NCBI RefSeq assembly: GCF_945952055.1
Contig: NZ_CAMFHB010000026.1
Span: forward strand, 1-64,000
Direction of reading: 5' to 3'
Length of the DNA: 64,000 bases
Origin: an uncultured Alsobacter sp.
GTDB taxonomy: Bacteria > Pseudomonadota > Alphaproteobacteria > Rhizobiales > Beijerinckiaceae
The notes under the pieces were generated by a model, which worked only from the letters and a program-made list of their open reading frames with translations, made no database searches and had not been told where the DNA came from. Numbering within the stretch: position 1 is the stretch's first letter; every line of letters begins with the position of its first letter. This document shows positions 1 through 7,708 of this stretch, in pieces. A program made the translations under genes and the position numbers.

Positions 1-1
1 C

Positions 2-40
2 AGCCGCTTTGCGGCTGCCACCCTCCCCTGCAGGGGAGGG
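2..40. repeat. Two small palindromes at the left edge
   Basis: Positions 2-16 form AGCCGC-TTT-GCGGCT and positions 21-40 form a perfect 20-bp palindrome with half CCCTCCCCTG. Such GC-rich hairpins are common between genes in rhizobial genomes. They may be part of a dispersed repeat or a terminator for a gene outside the window. No T-run follows on either strand. Confidence 0.45.
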
Positions 41-81
41 AGAGCGCCCTTCCTAGGGGCTTGAGTGAGATGTGTGAATTC

Positions 82-115
82 CGAAGGGCCAAGCCCGGGC
101 AGGACGGAGGAGAGG
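82..115. repeat. Partial copy of GC-rich palindromic repeat
   Basis: The segment containing GGGCCAAGCCCGGGCAGGAC followed by GGAGGAGAGG matches one arm of the longer inverted repeats at 8433-8538 and 14997-15103. Only the right arm is present here. It lies downstream of the amidohydrolase gene that ends at 174. Confidence 0.5.
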
Positions 116-173
116 TGGTCGCACGCTGGAGACGTCAGATGCATCCCCGCGCCGAGGATTGATCCACAAGCTC

Positions 174-1508
174 TCACATCACCGCATCGAGCTCCGCATA
201 GTCCGGCAGCGTCTCGGTGACCCGCCTGCCGTTGCGGACCACGATGCGGTCGGCCTGGGGCCGGCACATGGCCTCGTTCAGCGTGCGCGCCGACAGCAGG
301 ATGAAGTCCGCCGGGGCTCCCACAGCGATGCGCCCCTGGTGACCGGCGCCGACGATGTCGGACGGCATCGGCCCGGCCATCGGCAGGGCCTTGGCGATCG
401 GGTTGTCGAGCTGGAAGATGCGGACCGACTGCTGCAGCGTGTCGAGCATGTCGTGGTCGCCGAACGGGAACCACGCGTCGCGGCAGTTGTCCCCGCCGAT
501 GGCGACCTTGAGGCCCGCGTCGAGCAGTTCGTGCGCCAGGGTCACGCCGCGCCAGCGCGGTGTCCTGTTCGGCTTGCGGTCCTGCAGGTAGACCATCGGC
601 GTCGGCAGGGTGACGAAGTGGAGCCCGGCGTCCACCGCCATCCGGATCGTGCGCTCCGCGACGTCCTCGGGCGCGAGCGCCAGGGAGACGCAGTGACCCA
701 CCACGACGCGGCCCTTGAACTTCTTGCGCATCACCGCGGCGGCGATCCTGGGCAGGGCGAAGAGATCGAGGCTCTCCGTCTGGTCCACGTGCAGATCGAC
801 GTCGAGGCCACGGTCCGTCGCGGCGTCGAGGAAGAGATCCAGCAGACCGTCGAGCGCCTCGTCGGCCAGGCCCTCGTAGACGCCCAGTGCGTCCGTGACG
901 CCGCCGAGGACGCCGCCGGATTCGGCCATGAGGTCGGCGAGGGTGTTCCCCCAGTCCGTCTTGAAGATGCTCAGCGGCGCCAGCCCCACCGCCTGCAGGT
1001 CGACTTTGCCGGCCCACTCGCTGCGCAGTTCGCGGAACACCGGCAGGCTTCGGCGGGGCAGCCACTCTTCGGGTGAGTCCAGGTGCGTGCGGATGGTGGA
1101 CACGCCATGGGAATAGGCACATTTGAGCGCAAAGCGCATGCGCGCGGCGATGTCCTCGTGCGTCCATCGCTTGCGGTCGGCCATGGTCAGGCGCACGCCG
1201 CCCTCCAGCGTGCCGTCGGGGGTCGCGCGGGGGATGACCTGCCCCTTGTCGAGGTGGGTGTGCATGTCGATGAGCGTCGCCCAGACCTGCCGGCCCTCCG
1301 CGTCGACGGTCGGCAGATCGGTGGCGCTGGCCTGGCCGGACGGGACGATCCCGTCCACGACGCCGTTCGCCACCACGATGTCGACGAGGCAGGACCCCTC
1401 GGCGTCGGTGGCGCCTGCCGGTCCGCCGGCCAGGAAGCAGGCGGGCACGCGCGCCCTCGTCAACAGAAACGATCCCTCGGGAACGCCGAGGTCCTTGTGC
1501 GATGCCAT
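174..1508 (-). CDS. CodA-like amidohydrolase (cytosine deaminase family) with Glu-to-Gln change
   Basis: A 444-residue cytoplasmic metal-dependent hydrolase of the amidohydrolase superfamily, closest in layout to E. coli cytosine deaminase CodA. Visible ligands are H83 and H85 (HTHLDKG), H240, H272 (GHCVSL) and D340 (GGDNCRDAW). CodA has H-C-D-E at the third motif, and the Glu (E217) acts in proton transfer. Here the motif is H240-V-D-Q243, so that Glu is Gln. The substrate may therefore not be cytosine. The start at 1508 is chosen because GGAGGCGAACC stands just before it; the frame runs further upstream but would overlap the next gene. It is the last gene of a minus-strand group with the binding protein at 1547-2539 and the NicX-like gene, which suggests catabolism of an N-heterocycle (inference). 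Confidence 0.85.
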   Translation of the reverse strand: MASHKDLGVPEGSFLLTRARVPACFLAGGPAGATDAEGSCLVDIVVANGVVDGIVPSGQASATDLPTVDAEGRQVWATLIDMHTHLDKGQVIPRATPDGTLEGGVRLTMADRKRWTHEDIAARMRFALKCAYSHGVSTIRTHLDSPEEWLPRRSLPVFRELRSEWAGKVDLQAVGLAPLSIFKTDWGNTLADLMAESGGVLGGVTDALGVYEGLADEALDGLLDLFLDAATDRGLDVDLHVDQTESLDLFALPRIAAAVMRKKFKGRVVVGHCVSLALAPEDVAERTIRMAVDAGLHFVTLPTPMVYLQDRKPNRTPRWRGVTLAHELLDAGLKVAIGGDNCRDAWFPFGDHDMLDTLQQSVRIFQLDNPIAKALPMAGPMPSDIVGAGHQGRIAVGAPADFILLSARTLNEAMCRPQADRIVVRNGRRVTETLPDYAELDAVM

Positions 1509-1546
1509 GGTTCGCCTCCAGCCCGTCTGAGGACGTGCTTGCGTGT

Positions 1547-2539
1547 CTATTTCGGCGCCACGGCGAGGCCGGACCCGAGAAGGCTGGTGTCGAACGCCTT
1601 CTTCCAGTAGTCGCCGCTGTCGACGATGCCGGAGGCCGACATGGTGTCGTACAGCTTGCTCCACCGTGCCTCGGTCATGAAGCCGATCCCGGTCCTGCCT
1701 TCGCCGCCGGCGATGAGCTCGCGGTCGCGCATTTCCTTCATCGAGTTGGCGATGATCTCGTCGGTGAGCTGCTGGTTCTGGCCCTTGATCAGCGCGATGC
1801 CCGGCGCGGCGTCTCCGTAGAGGAAATCGCGCCAGCCTTCGCTGACCGAGAGGATGAACCGGCGCACGACGTCGCGCCGCGTCTCAAGCGTCTCGCGGCG
1901 GACCAGGATCAGGCCGCCGAAATCGTCGAAGCCGTAGTCGGCCAGCAGGAAATAGACGGGATCGACGCCGGCCTTGGCGACCTGGCTCGGCTCATAGGTG
2001 ACGAAGCCCTGCTGGATCGCCTGGGGATTGCTGACGAACACGCCGAGGTTGAAGGTGTAGGGCCGGATCTGGTCGTCGGTGAACCCGTACCGGGACTTCA
2101 GCCACTTCCAGTAGCCGTTGCGGGCGAGCGCCGAGATCATGATCGGCTTGCCTTTCATGTCCTCGAGCGACTTGATGCCCGACGACTTGTGCGCCAGCAG
2201 CACCTGCGGGTTCTTCTGGTAGACGGCGGCGACGGCCACCACCGGCACGCCTTCCTTGGCATAGTTCAGCGCCTCGATCGCGGAGCCCACCATGACGCCG
2301 TCGATCTTGCCGGCGGCGAGAAGCTGCGGGTTGTTGAGCTGCGGGCCGCCCGCCTGCACCGTCACCTCCAGGCCGTTGCGCTTGTAGATGCCCGCTGCCT
2401 CGGCCTGGTAGAAGCCGCCTCTTTCGGCATCGGGAAGCCAGTTGGTGCCGAAGATGAACTTGTCTTGGGCAGACGCTCCCGCCAGTGCGCTCCCCACGAA
2501 GCACGTGGCGGCGACGAGCCGCGCCAGGGTCTTGAGCAT
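1547..2539 (-). CDS. ABC transporter substrate-binding protein, NMT1/THI5-like
   Basis: A 330-residue periplasmic binding protein. It has an N-terminal signal peptide (hydrophobic LARLVAATCFVGSALAG, cleavage near ASA-QD) followed by an NMT1/SsuA-type fold starting FIFGTNWLPDAERGGFY. This family carries pyrimidine precursors, taurine, sulfonates or nitrate analogues into ABC importers. No permease or ATPase gene lies next to it in this window, so the rest of the transporter must be outside the left edge or elsewhere. It sits between the CodA-like and NicX-like genes on the same strand with 38 and 83 bp gaps, so uptake of the substrate those enzymes use is the simplest reading (inference). Confidence 0.85.
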   Translation of the reverse strand: MLKTLARLVAATCFVGSALAGASAQDKFIFGTNWLPDAERGGFYQAEAAGIYKRNGLEVTVQAGGPQLNNPQLLAAGKIDGVMVGSAIEALNYAKEGVPVVAVAAVYQKNPQVLLAHKSSGIKSLEDMKGKPIMISALARNGYWKWLKSRYGFTDDQIRPYTFNLGVFVSNPQAIQQGFVTYEPSQVAKAGVDPVYFLLADYGFDDFGGLILVRRETLETRRDVVRRFILSVSEGWRDFLYGDAAPGIALIKGQNQQLTDEIIANSMKEMRDRELIAGGEGRTGIGFMTEARWSKLYDTMSASGIVDSGDYWKKAFDTSLLGSGLAVAPK

Positions 2540-2622
2540 TCAATCCTCCCTCGCCAGGCCCGCCGAAGCTCGAGGTCTTCCGGGCAGGACGAGGAAGGCA
2601 AACCACGTGCCAGCGGTGGGGT

Positions 2623-3666
2623 TCAGGAGCCTCTCGGCTGCAGTGCGTCGATCACGAAGCGGCCGTCCTCGATGACGGGCAAGCCGTCGAGCCACAGGCT
2701 GGCGTTGCGCAGGCACAGCCCGAGGTGGGCGGCGGCCCGGTTGCGCCCGCCGAAGACGACATCGTCGTTGCTGCCGATCTCGACCTGGATCGAGCCCAGG
2801 AAGCCCTCGTTGTCGGCCCCGCCGCCACCCGCGTCCGGCGTCTGCTGCAGCGGCTGGAGCCAGCGGGCGCGGTGGTCGGTGCCCCACGCCATGTGGCCGG
2901 CCATGAAGCAGGCCTCGCTGCCGCCGGCCTCGAGCTCCTCGCGGATCAGCAGGGCATCGAGCCCGCCCTCGAAGGAGATGGCCCGCCCCTCGCGGAAGGT
3001 GATCGCGGTCGGGCGCTCGATCATGCGGCCGAGCTGGAAGCAGCAGTCGCCGGTGTCGAGCACCAGCGTGCCTTCGGTGGTTCCCTCCAGCTGGGCCGCC
3101 TGCACCATGCCGCCGCCCCAGAAATCCAGGCGCCCCGGCTCGTCGGCGGCCCCGTCATGGGCGAGCCCGGCGCGGCCGGTCTTGTCCATCACGAGGTCGG
3201 TGCCGGCCGGCGAGGTGATGCGGATCGTCCTGGCGGCCTCCAGCAGGGCCGCGCCGGCCCGCGTCCGCCGCCGGACCTCCGGGTCCGCCTTCAGCCTCTC
3301 CATCACGTGGATCGGCTGCATGACGCACAGCACCCGCGTGCCGGCATCGAGCGCGGCCCTGATCTCCGGCAGGTAGTGCAGCTTGAAGGTCGACATGTAG
3401 ACGACGAGGTCGGCCTCGCGGAAGGCCTCGGCCAGCGTGCGCGAGGGGAGCGGCCGGCTCGCCGCGAAGACCATCTGGTAGGCCTCCGCGCCGAGCGCAT
3501 GGGCCGCGCCCATGCAGGCGGCGGCGTAGGCGGGGTTCCAGGCCGTGTCGGTGACGCACAGGCACAATTCGCCAGGCTTCACGTTGCACGCGGCGAGCTG
3601 GTGCCTGAACAGGTCCACGAGCTCGACCGCGAAGCCATGGCTCGTGAAGCTGCGTCCATAGGCCAT
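2623..3666 (-). CDS. NicX-like protein (2,5-dihydroxypyridine 5,6-dioxygenase homologue)
   Basis: A 347-residue protein that follows the NicX family along its length: AGTDLVMD (153-161), ADEPGRLDFW (174-183), EGTLVLDTGD (198-207), GHMAWG (257-262) and the C-terminal AAHLGLCLRN (312-321). NicX opens the ring of 2,5-dihydroxypyridine in nicotinate breakdown using Fe(II); reported ligands are two His and one Asp. H258 and H314 are kept here, but the Asp two residues after the second His is G316. The enzyme may bind metal differently or act on another compound. The start at 3666 has GGGGAG six bases upstream; an in-frame ATG six bases earlier has no spacing for it. First gene of the minus-strand catabolic group. 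Confidence 0.75.
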   Translation of the reverse strand: MAYGRSFTSHGFAVELVDLFRHQLAACNVKPGELCLCVTDTAWNPAYAAACMGAAHALGAEAYQMVFAASRPLPSRTLAEAFREADLVVYMSTFKLHYLPEIRAALDAGTRVLCVMQPIHVMERLKADPEVRRRTRAGAALLEAARTIRITSPAGTDLVMDKTGRAGLAHDGAADEPGRLDFWGGGMVQAAQLEGTTEGTLVLDTGDCCFQLGRMIERPTAITFREGRAISFEGGLDALLIREELEAGGSEACFMAGHMAWGTDHRARWLQPLQQTPDAGGGGADNEGFLGSIQVEIGSNDDVVFGGRNRAAAHLGLCLRNASLWLDGLPVIEDGRFVIDALQPRGS

Positions 3667-3731
3667 GGCCATCTCCCCGCGTCCGGCGCCCCCGTGGGCG
3701 CTGGGTTGCGAGCGTGCCCGGACGGTGGCGA

Positions 3732-4361
3732 TCAGTCCAGATAGCTCGCCAGAACGTTCGTCCTGGCCCCGACGATGGCGGCGTGCGGCACGGGGCAGGG
3801 CGTGAGGGCGGCCGCGTCCGCGGCCGTCCTCGCGAGGTCGTTGGCGTTGGGATTGGCCTGCGCGTCCACATAGGCCACGACGCACGATCCCTCGGCCGCC
3901 AGCCGGGTGACCAGCAGGACCTGCGCCCTCTTGAGGGAGGGGGGCGGGGCGCCTGCCTCGATCATGGCCTGGCGGGTCGCCGCATCGACCGCCAGGATCC
4001 TGACGATCGCGGCGTAGGGCTGGAACGTCCCGTTGCGCACCACCCCACGCCATTCGACCGTGGTCGACGGTCCCGCCAACCCGTCGATGGCGACGCTGCG
4101 ATCATCCGCCGGCTGATGAACCCGGGCGGGCTTGTCCTTGCTCACGAACGCGAGCGTTGCGCCGAAGGCGGGATACCCCACGGCGATCGACCATCCCGCC
4201 ATTCCCTGGCACGAAAAGGCCTCGGCCTGTTGGGCCGGCTTGCACGAGGGCGCCGCGAGATCGAACCGGGTGTAGCGCGTCTCGGGGCGCGCCTGCCCGA
4301 ACACGGGCGTGGTCGCCAGCAGGGCGATGGTGGCAAGGGCGGCTTTCCGGAGTGACGTCAT
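3732..4361 (-). CDS. Secreted protein of unknown function (209 aa)
   Basis: Not recognised. It has a signal peptide (MTSLRKAALATIALLATTPVFG, cut after FGQA) and a mature part with four cysteines (SCKP, SCQG, SCVV, PCPV), consistent with two disulfides in the periplasm. The start at 4361 overlaps the TGA of the upstream gene as ATGA, so it is translationally coupled to the other secreted protein at 4358-4843. The two are probably made together. No motif of an enzyme is visible. Confidence 0.75.
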   Translation of the reverse strand: MTSLRKAALATIALLATTPVFGQARPETRYTRFDLAAPSCKPAQQAEAFSCQGMAGWSIAVGYPAFGATLAFVSKDKPARVHQPADDRSVAIDGLAGPSTTVEWRGVVRNGTFQPYAAIVRILAVDAATRQAMIEAGAPPPSLKRAQVLLVTRLAAEGSCVVAYVDAQANPNANDLARTAADAAALTPCPVPHAAIVGARTNVLASYLD

Positions 4362-4843
4362 CGATCGAAAACCTCGCACTCGCGGCCCGGGGCCTGCCGC
4401 AGTTGGAACACGCCGTCGCCGGGCGCACCGATCCGCGCGGTGTTGAGATCGGGGCCGGTCACGTCGTCGAAGACCTTGAGCCCCCGTGGATTGTCGAGCT
4501 TCAGCGTCGGTCCGGCCAAGGCCATGACCAGCGGCGGATCGCCGTCCGTGTCCGGTTGGCAGGTCCAGGCCTCTGCGGCCGCGCGGCACGTTCCGCCGGC
4601 GCTCCAGGACTGGCGCTTTCCCCGAAGCGTGACGGCCAGGGCAAAGCGTCCCTCGCCTTTGGAAGCGTCCGCAAGCTCCAGTCGGAGCCACATCCGTGAG
4701 ACCTGTTGCTGGGGGTGGCTCCGCAGGTGGCGAGCGTCATAGCTGCGCCCGAAGCAGCCCACCGGGGCGGCCGAAGCCGGAGCGGATACGCCCAGGGACG
4801 CCGCGAGAGCCGTCGCAAGCATCGCGCGCACCAACGCTGACAC
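4358..4843 (-). CDS. Secreted four-cysteine protein of unknown function (161 aa)
   Basis: Not recognised by name. An N-terminal signal peptide (LATALAASLGVSAPASA, cut before APVG) is followed by a 130-residue domain beginning CFGRSYDARHLRSHP, with four cysteines (GCFG, TCRA, WTCQ, ECEV). It overlaps the downstream secreted gene by 4 bp. The two-gene unit follows the sensor kinase gene on the same strand after a 114-bp gap that holds a hairpin. A periplasmic or lysozyme-inhibitor-like role could be imagined, but nothing in the sequence proves it. Confidence 0.75.
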   Translation of the reverse strand: MSALVRAMLATALAASLGVSAPASAAPVGCFGRSYDARHLRSHPQQQVSRMWLRLELADASKGEGRFALAVTLRGKRQSWSAGGTCRAAAEAWTCQPDTDGDPPLVMALAGPTLKLDNPRGLKVFDDVTGPDLNTARIGAPGDGVFQLRQAPGRECEVFDR

Positions 4844-4919
4844 GGTCTGCTCCCCCGCGGCCCATGATCCCGCTGAGGATCCTGCACGAAAGGTCTTAAC
4901 GCGAGGCGAGCGAAGAGAC

Positions 4920-4957
4920 GCGCCGCGCAGGCGGTTCGCATCCCCGGTGCGCGGCGC
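4920..4957 (-). terminator. Hairpin directly after sensor kinase stop
   Basis: A 10-bp perfect inverted repeat (GCGCCGCGCA / TGCGCGGCGC) abuts the kinase stop codon at 4958. The tail on the minus strand is only moderately T-rich, so it may be a Rho-dependent stop or an mRNA-stabilising hairpin. Confidence 0.45.
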
Positions 4958-6316
4958 TCACGGGACCTGCAGTTCGAACGTGAACCGGCATCCCTGGGAG
5001 CCGGACGTGATGTCGAGCTTCTGGTCATAGGCCGCCAGCGTGTCGGACACGATCGAGAGCCCCAGCCCGGTGGAACTCGGTGCCTTGCCGGGCAGGGACA
5101 CGCCGCGCGTCATCACAGCGTCTGCGCCGGCCTTGTCGATCCCCGGCCCATCGTCGGCCACCGACAGCAACGTCCTGCCGCCCTCGTTGACGAGCCGAAC
5201 CTCGACCCGCGAGGCCGCCCATTTGCGCGCGTTGTCGAACAGGTTTCCGACCACTTCCGCCAGGTCGTCCGCCTCCATGGACGACTGGGCGCCTGTTGGG
5301 ATCTCCACGTCCCATTCGATCTTCTGCTCACGGTCGACGCGTCGCATGAGGTCGACGAGGCGGTCTACGATCGGGGCCACCGGCGTGCGCCTGGTCACCG
5401 TGTCGAGTGCCCCGTGGGTGCGTGAGCGGGCGAGTTCGCGATCGACGTAGTCGCGGATCGCGTCGCACTGCTCGGCGAGCTTCGCGGCGACCTCGGCCTG
5501 GCCGCCTTTCTCGAGGCGCGCGATCTCGCCGGACAGGATCGTGAGCGGCGTCTTCAGCCCGTGTGCGATCGTCCCGGCGCGGTCCCGCGCGCGCCGAACC
5601 AGCATGTCGCGCTGATCCAGCAGTGTGTTCACTTCGTCCGTCAGTGGCGTGATCTCGGCCGGGAATGCACCTTCCAGGCGCCGTTGCCGTCCCTCTCGCA
5701 CGGCAGAAAGGGACGAGCGAAGCGCGCCCAGCGGCGACAGGCCGAACTTGAGTTGCAGCCAGGCACCGGTGATGAGCAGTGCCGCGAGCACGGCCATGAT
5801 CTTCCAGACGTCGCGGGCGAATTCGCCGCGCAGGGCCACAACGTCGGCATGATCCAGCGCCACGAGCAGCGTGAAAGGGCGCTGCGCGCCGGCCACGTCG
5901 AGTGTCACCGTGCGGATCACGACGTAGAGTTCGGCGTTCTCCGGTCCTTCCATCTCCACCGCTTCGCCGCCCCGTCCCTCGTTGGCGATGGCTGTGGGAT
6001 CGAGCGAGAAGTCCCAGAGGGACCGGGACGCGATGATCCGTTCCTTGCCGTCGCTGATCTGCCAGTACGCTCCCCCATACGGCACGTCGTAGCGGGGATC
6101 CGCCAGCTCGCGATTGAGGAAGGGCTTGCCGGCGGCGTCCACCTCGAAGGCCCGCGCCAGCTCCGCGCTGCGCACGCCGAGGTCCTGAGCGACCTTGCGC
6201 AGCAATTGATGCTCGAACAGCACGACCAAACCGGTTCCGGCCACCGCAAGCGTCGCCGCGATCGTGACGATCGCCACGATCAGCAGGCGGGTGCGGAGCG
6301 AGCCGGTCGAGATCAT
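4958..6316 (-). CDS. Sensor histidine kinase (PhoQ-like)
   Basis: A 452-residue inner-membrane sensor. TM1 is at about 10-33, the periplasmic sensor region at 34-170 and TM2 at 171-188. A HAMP-like linker follows, then a HisKA domain with phospho-acceptor H252 (AHGLKTPLT), and an ATPase domain with N-box (GNLFDNARKWA), G1 (DDGPGID) and G2 (TGLGLSIV) boxes. It phosphorylates the response regulator encoded just upstream, whose stop overlaps this start as ATGA (6313-6316). The kinase is the last gene of the PepSY-regulator-kinase operon. The set resembles PhoPQ-like systems that sense envelope stress or divalent cations, but the signal here is unknown. Confidence 0.92.
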   Translation of the reverse strand: MISTGSLRTRLLIVAIVTIAATLAVAGTGLVVLFEHQLLRKVAQDLGVRSAELARAFEVDAAGKPFLNRELADPRYDVPYGGAYWQISDGKERIIASRSLWDFSLDPTAIANEGRGGEAVEMEGPENAELYVVIRTVTLDVAGAQRPFTLLVALDHADVVALRGEFARDVWKIMAVLAALLITGAWLQLKFGLSPLGALRSSLSAVREGRQRRLEGAFPAEITPLTDEVNTLLDQRDMLVRRARDRAGTIAHGLKTPLTILSGEIARLEKGGQAEVAAKLAEQCDAIRDYVDRELARSRTHGALDTVTRRTPVAPIVDRLVDLMRRVDREQKIEWDVEIPTGAQSSMEADDLAEVVGNLFDNARKWAASRVEVRLVNEGGRTLLSVADDGPGIDKAGADAVMTRGVSLPGKAPSSTGLGLSIVSDTLAAYDQKLDITSGSQGCRFTFELQVP

Positions 6317-6975
6317 GGTTCGCCCACGACGTAGCCGTGCCCGCGGCGCGTGACGATCGCGTCCGCGCCCACCTTGCGTCTCAGCCGCGCGATGAGGACC
6401 TCGATGGAATTGGAGTCCGGGTCGCGGTCGCCGCCATAGACGTGATCGACAAGCTCACCCTGTGACACGATCCGTCCCTGATGGTGCAACAGGTATCGCA
6501 AGAGCCGGAATTCCAGGGGCGACAGCGCGACCGACGTGCCGTTCACGGTCACCGTCTTCCTCCGCGTGTCGATCGTCAGCCCGCCGGCCGTCAGCTGCGG
6601 GGTCAGATGGCCGGCCGTGCGGCGGATCAGCGCTCCCACGCGGGCCAGGAGCTCTTCCCCCTGGAAGGGCTTGGGGAGGTAGTCGTCGGCTCCCGCGTCG
6701 ATGCCCTCGACGCGCTCCGCCCATGCCGCCCGCGACGTCAGGATGAGGATGGGCGTGGGAACCGATCCTTCCCGCAGCTTCCTGACGACGCTCAGGCCAT
6801 CCAGCTTCGGCAAGCCGAGGTCGAGCACGATCGCGTCGAAGCTGTCGGTTTCCGCCTTGAACCAGGCAGCTTCTCCGTCGTGGCACAGTTCCGTCACGTA
6901 TCCCGCGGCGTCGAGGATCTCGGCGATGTTCCGGGCGATCTGTGTCTCGTCTTCGACGACCAGGATCCGCATCAT
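6313..6975 (-). CDS. OmpR/PhoP-family response regulator
   Basis: 220 residues. The receiver domain has acidic pocket residues E8/D9, phospho-acceptor D52 (VLDLGLP), T80 and K102 (LPKPF). The C-terminal winged helix (about 125-218) ends IVTRRGHGYVVGEP, typical of OmpR-type DNA binding. The start is the first of two ATG codons at 6975 behind GAGGAGG. It overlaps the stop of the PepSY gene and the start of the kinase gene by 4 bp each, giving tight coupling. A likely target is the inverted repeat at 7602-7618 in the divergent promoter region (inference). Confidence 0.93.
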   Translation of the reverse strand: MMRILVVEDETQIARNIAEILDAAGYVTELCHDGEAAWFKAETDSFDAIVLDLGLPKLDGLSVVRKLREGSVPTPILILTSRAAWAERVEGIDAGADDYLPKPFQGEELLARVGALIRRTAGHLTPQLTAGGLTIDTRRKTVTVNGTSVALSPLEFRLLRYLLHHQGRIVSQGELVDHVYGGDRDPDSNSIEVLIARLRRKVGADAIVTRRGHGYVVGEP

Positions 6976-7577
6976 CGCCTCCTCACGCCGAGGACGCGGT
7001 TGTTCTGTGCATCGACGAGAACCTCCCGATAGCGACCGTCGGTGCTCAGCACGAGAACCTCATAGCGCCATGCGCCGGCCGCGCCGCTGAGATCGACCTG
7101 CAGCACGCTGCCCTCAACCGTTTCCCGCACCTTCGCGAGAACCGACGACAAGGGCGTGATCGATCCCTCCCGCGCTTGCCGCCAGGCGGACTCCGCGCTG
7201 CTGCCACCCCGGAAGTGACCGCTGCCGCGCGACCCGGATCCGCCCTGCGCCGGGCCGGGCGAACCGCTGCGCGTTTCGCCCGCGCCTTCGCCGGAGCGGC
7301 CCGAATTCGAGCCGGATCCACCGGAACTGCCGGAGTTCGACCCCGAGCCGGAACTGCCGGACCCTCCGCCGCCACCGGACCCACTGCCACCGGACCCACT
7401 GCCGCCGGAGCTTCCGCCGCCCGAGCCTCCGCCTCCGCCGCCTCCGCCGCCGGACTCGCCACCGCCGTCCTTGGCCCAAGCCTGGGGAGCGAAGGATCCG
7501 GACGCGACGGCGAACACCACTGCAGCCGCCAGCGTGGCGGCTGCCAGGGTCGATGTTCGCGTGCGTGCGTGCGCCAT
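6972..7577 (-). CDS. Secreted PepSY-domain protein with glycine-rich linker
   Basis: 201 residues: signal peptide (cut at AWA-KD, about 36), then a low-complexity Gly/Ser segment of roughly 90 residues, then a C-terminal PepSY domain (about 133-201) with the pattern LSSVLAKV...GSVLQVDL...YEVLVLSTDGRYREVLVDAQNNRVL. PepSY domains are thought to inhibit peptidases or act as periplasmic sensors. It is the first gene of the operon with the response regulator and the sensor kinase, so it may tune the kinase from the periplasm (inference from context). The Gly-rich linker resembles the tail of the divergent gene at 7709-8311. Confidence 0.85.
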   Translation of the reverse strand: MAHARTRTSTLAAATLAAAVVFAVASGSFAPQAWAKDGGGESGGGGGGGGGSGGGSSGGSGSGGSGSGGGGGSGSSGSGSNSGSSGGSGSNSGRSGEGAGETRSGSPGPAQGGSGSRGSGHFRGGSSAESAWRQAREGSITPLSSVLAKVRETVEGSVLQVDLSGAAGAWRYEVLVLSTDGRYREVLVDAQNNRVLGVRRR

Positions 7578-7708
7578 GATGCGTGCGAGCCTATCGGGCC
7601 GAAGCTTGCAGCAAGCTTACAAGCGGGCTCAGGCTGGTGAAATGCCATGGCGACTATCGTCCGATCGTCGGGTGCCAGACGGGCTCCCAGCAAGAGGAGG
7701 AACATCCC
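7578..7708. promoter_or_regulatory. Divergent promoter region with inverted repeat AAGCTTG-CAG-CAAGCTT
   Basis: The 131 bp between two divergent genes encoding glycine-rich secreted proteins contain a perfect 7+3+7 inverted repeat at 7602-7618. It is placed to act on both directions. The neighbouring OmpR-type regulator is the obvious candidate to bind it. No clear -35/-10 pair could be fixed by eye. Confidence 0.45.
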
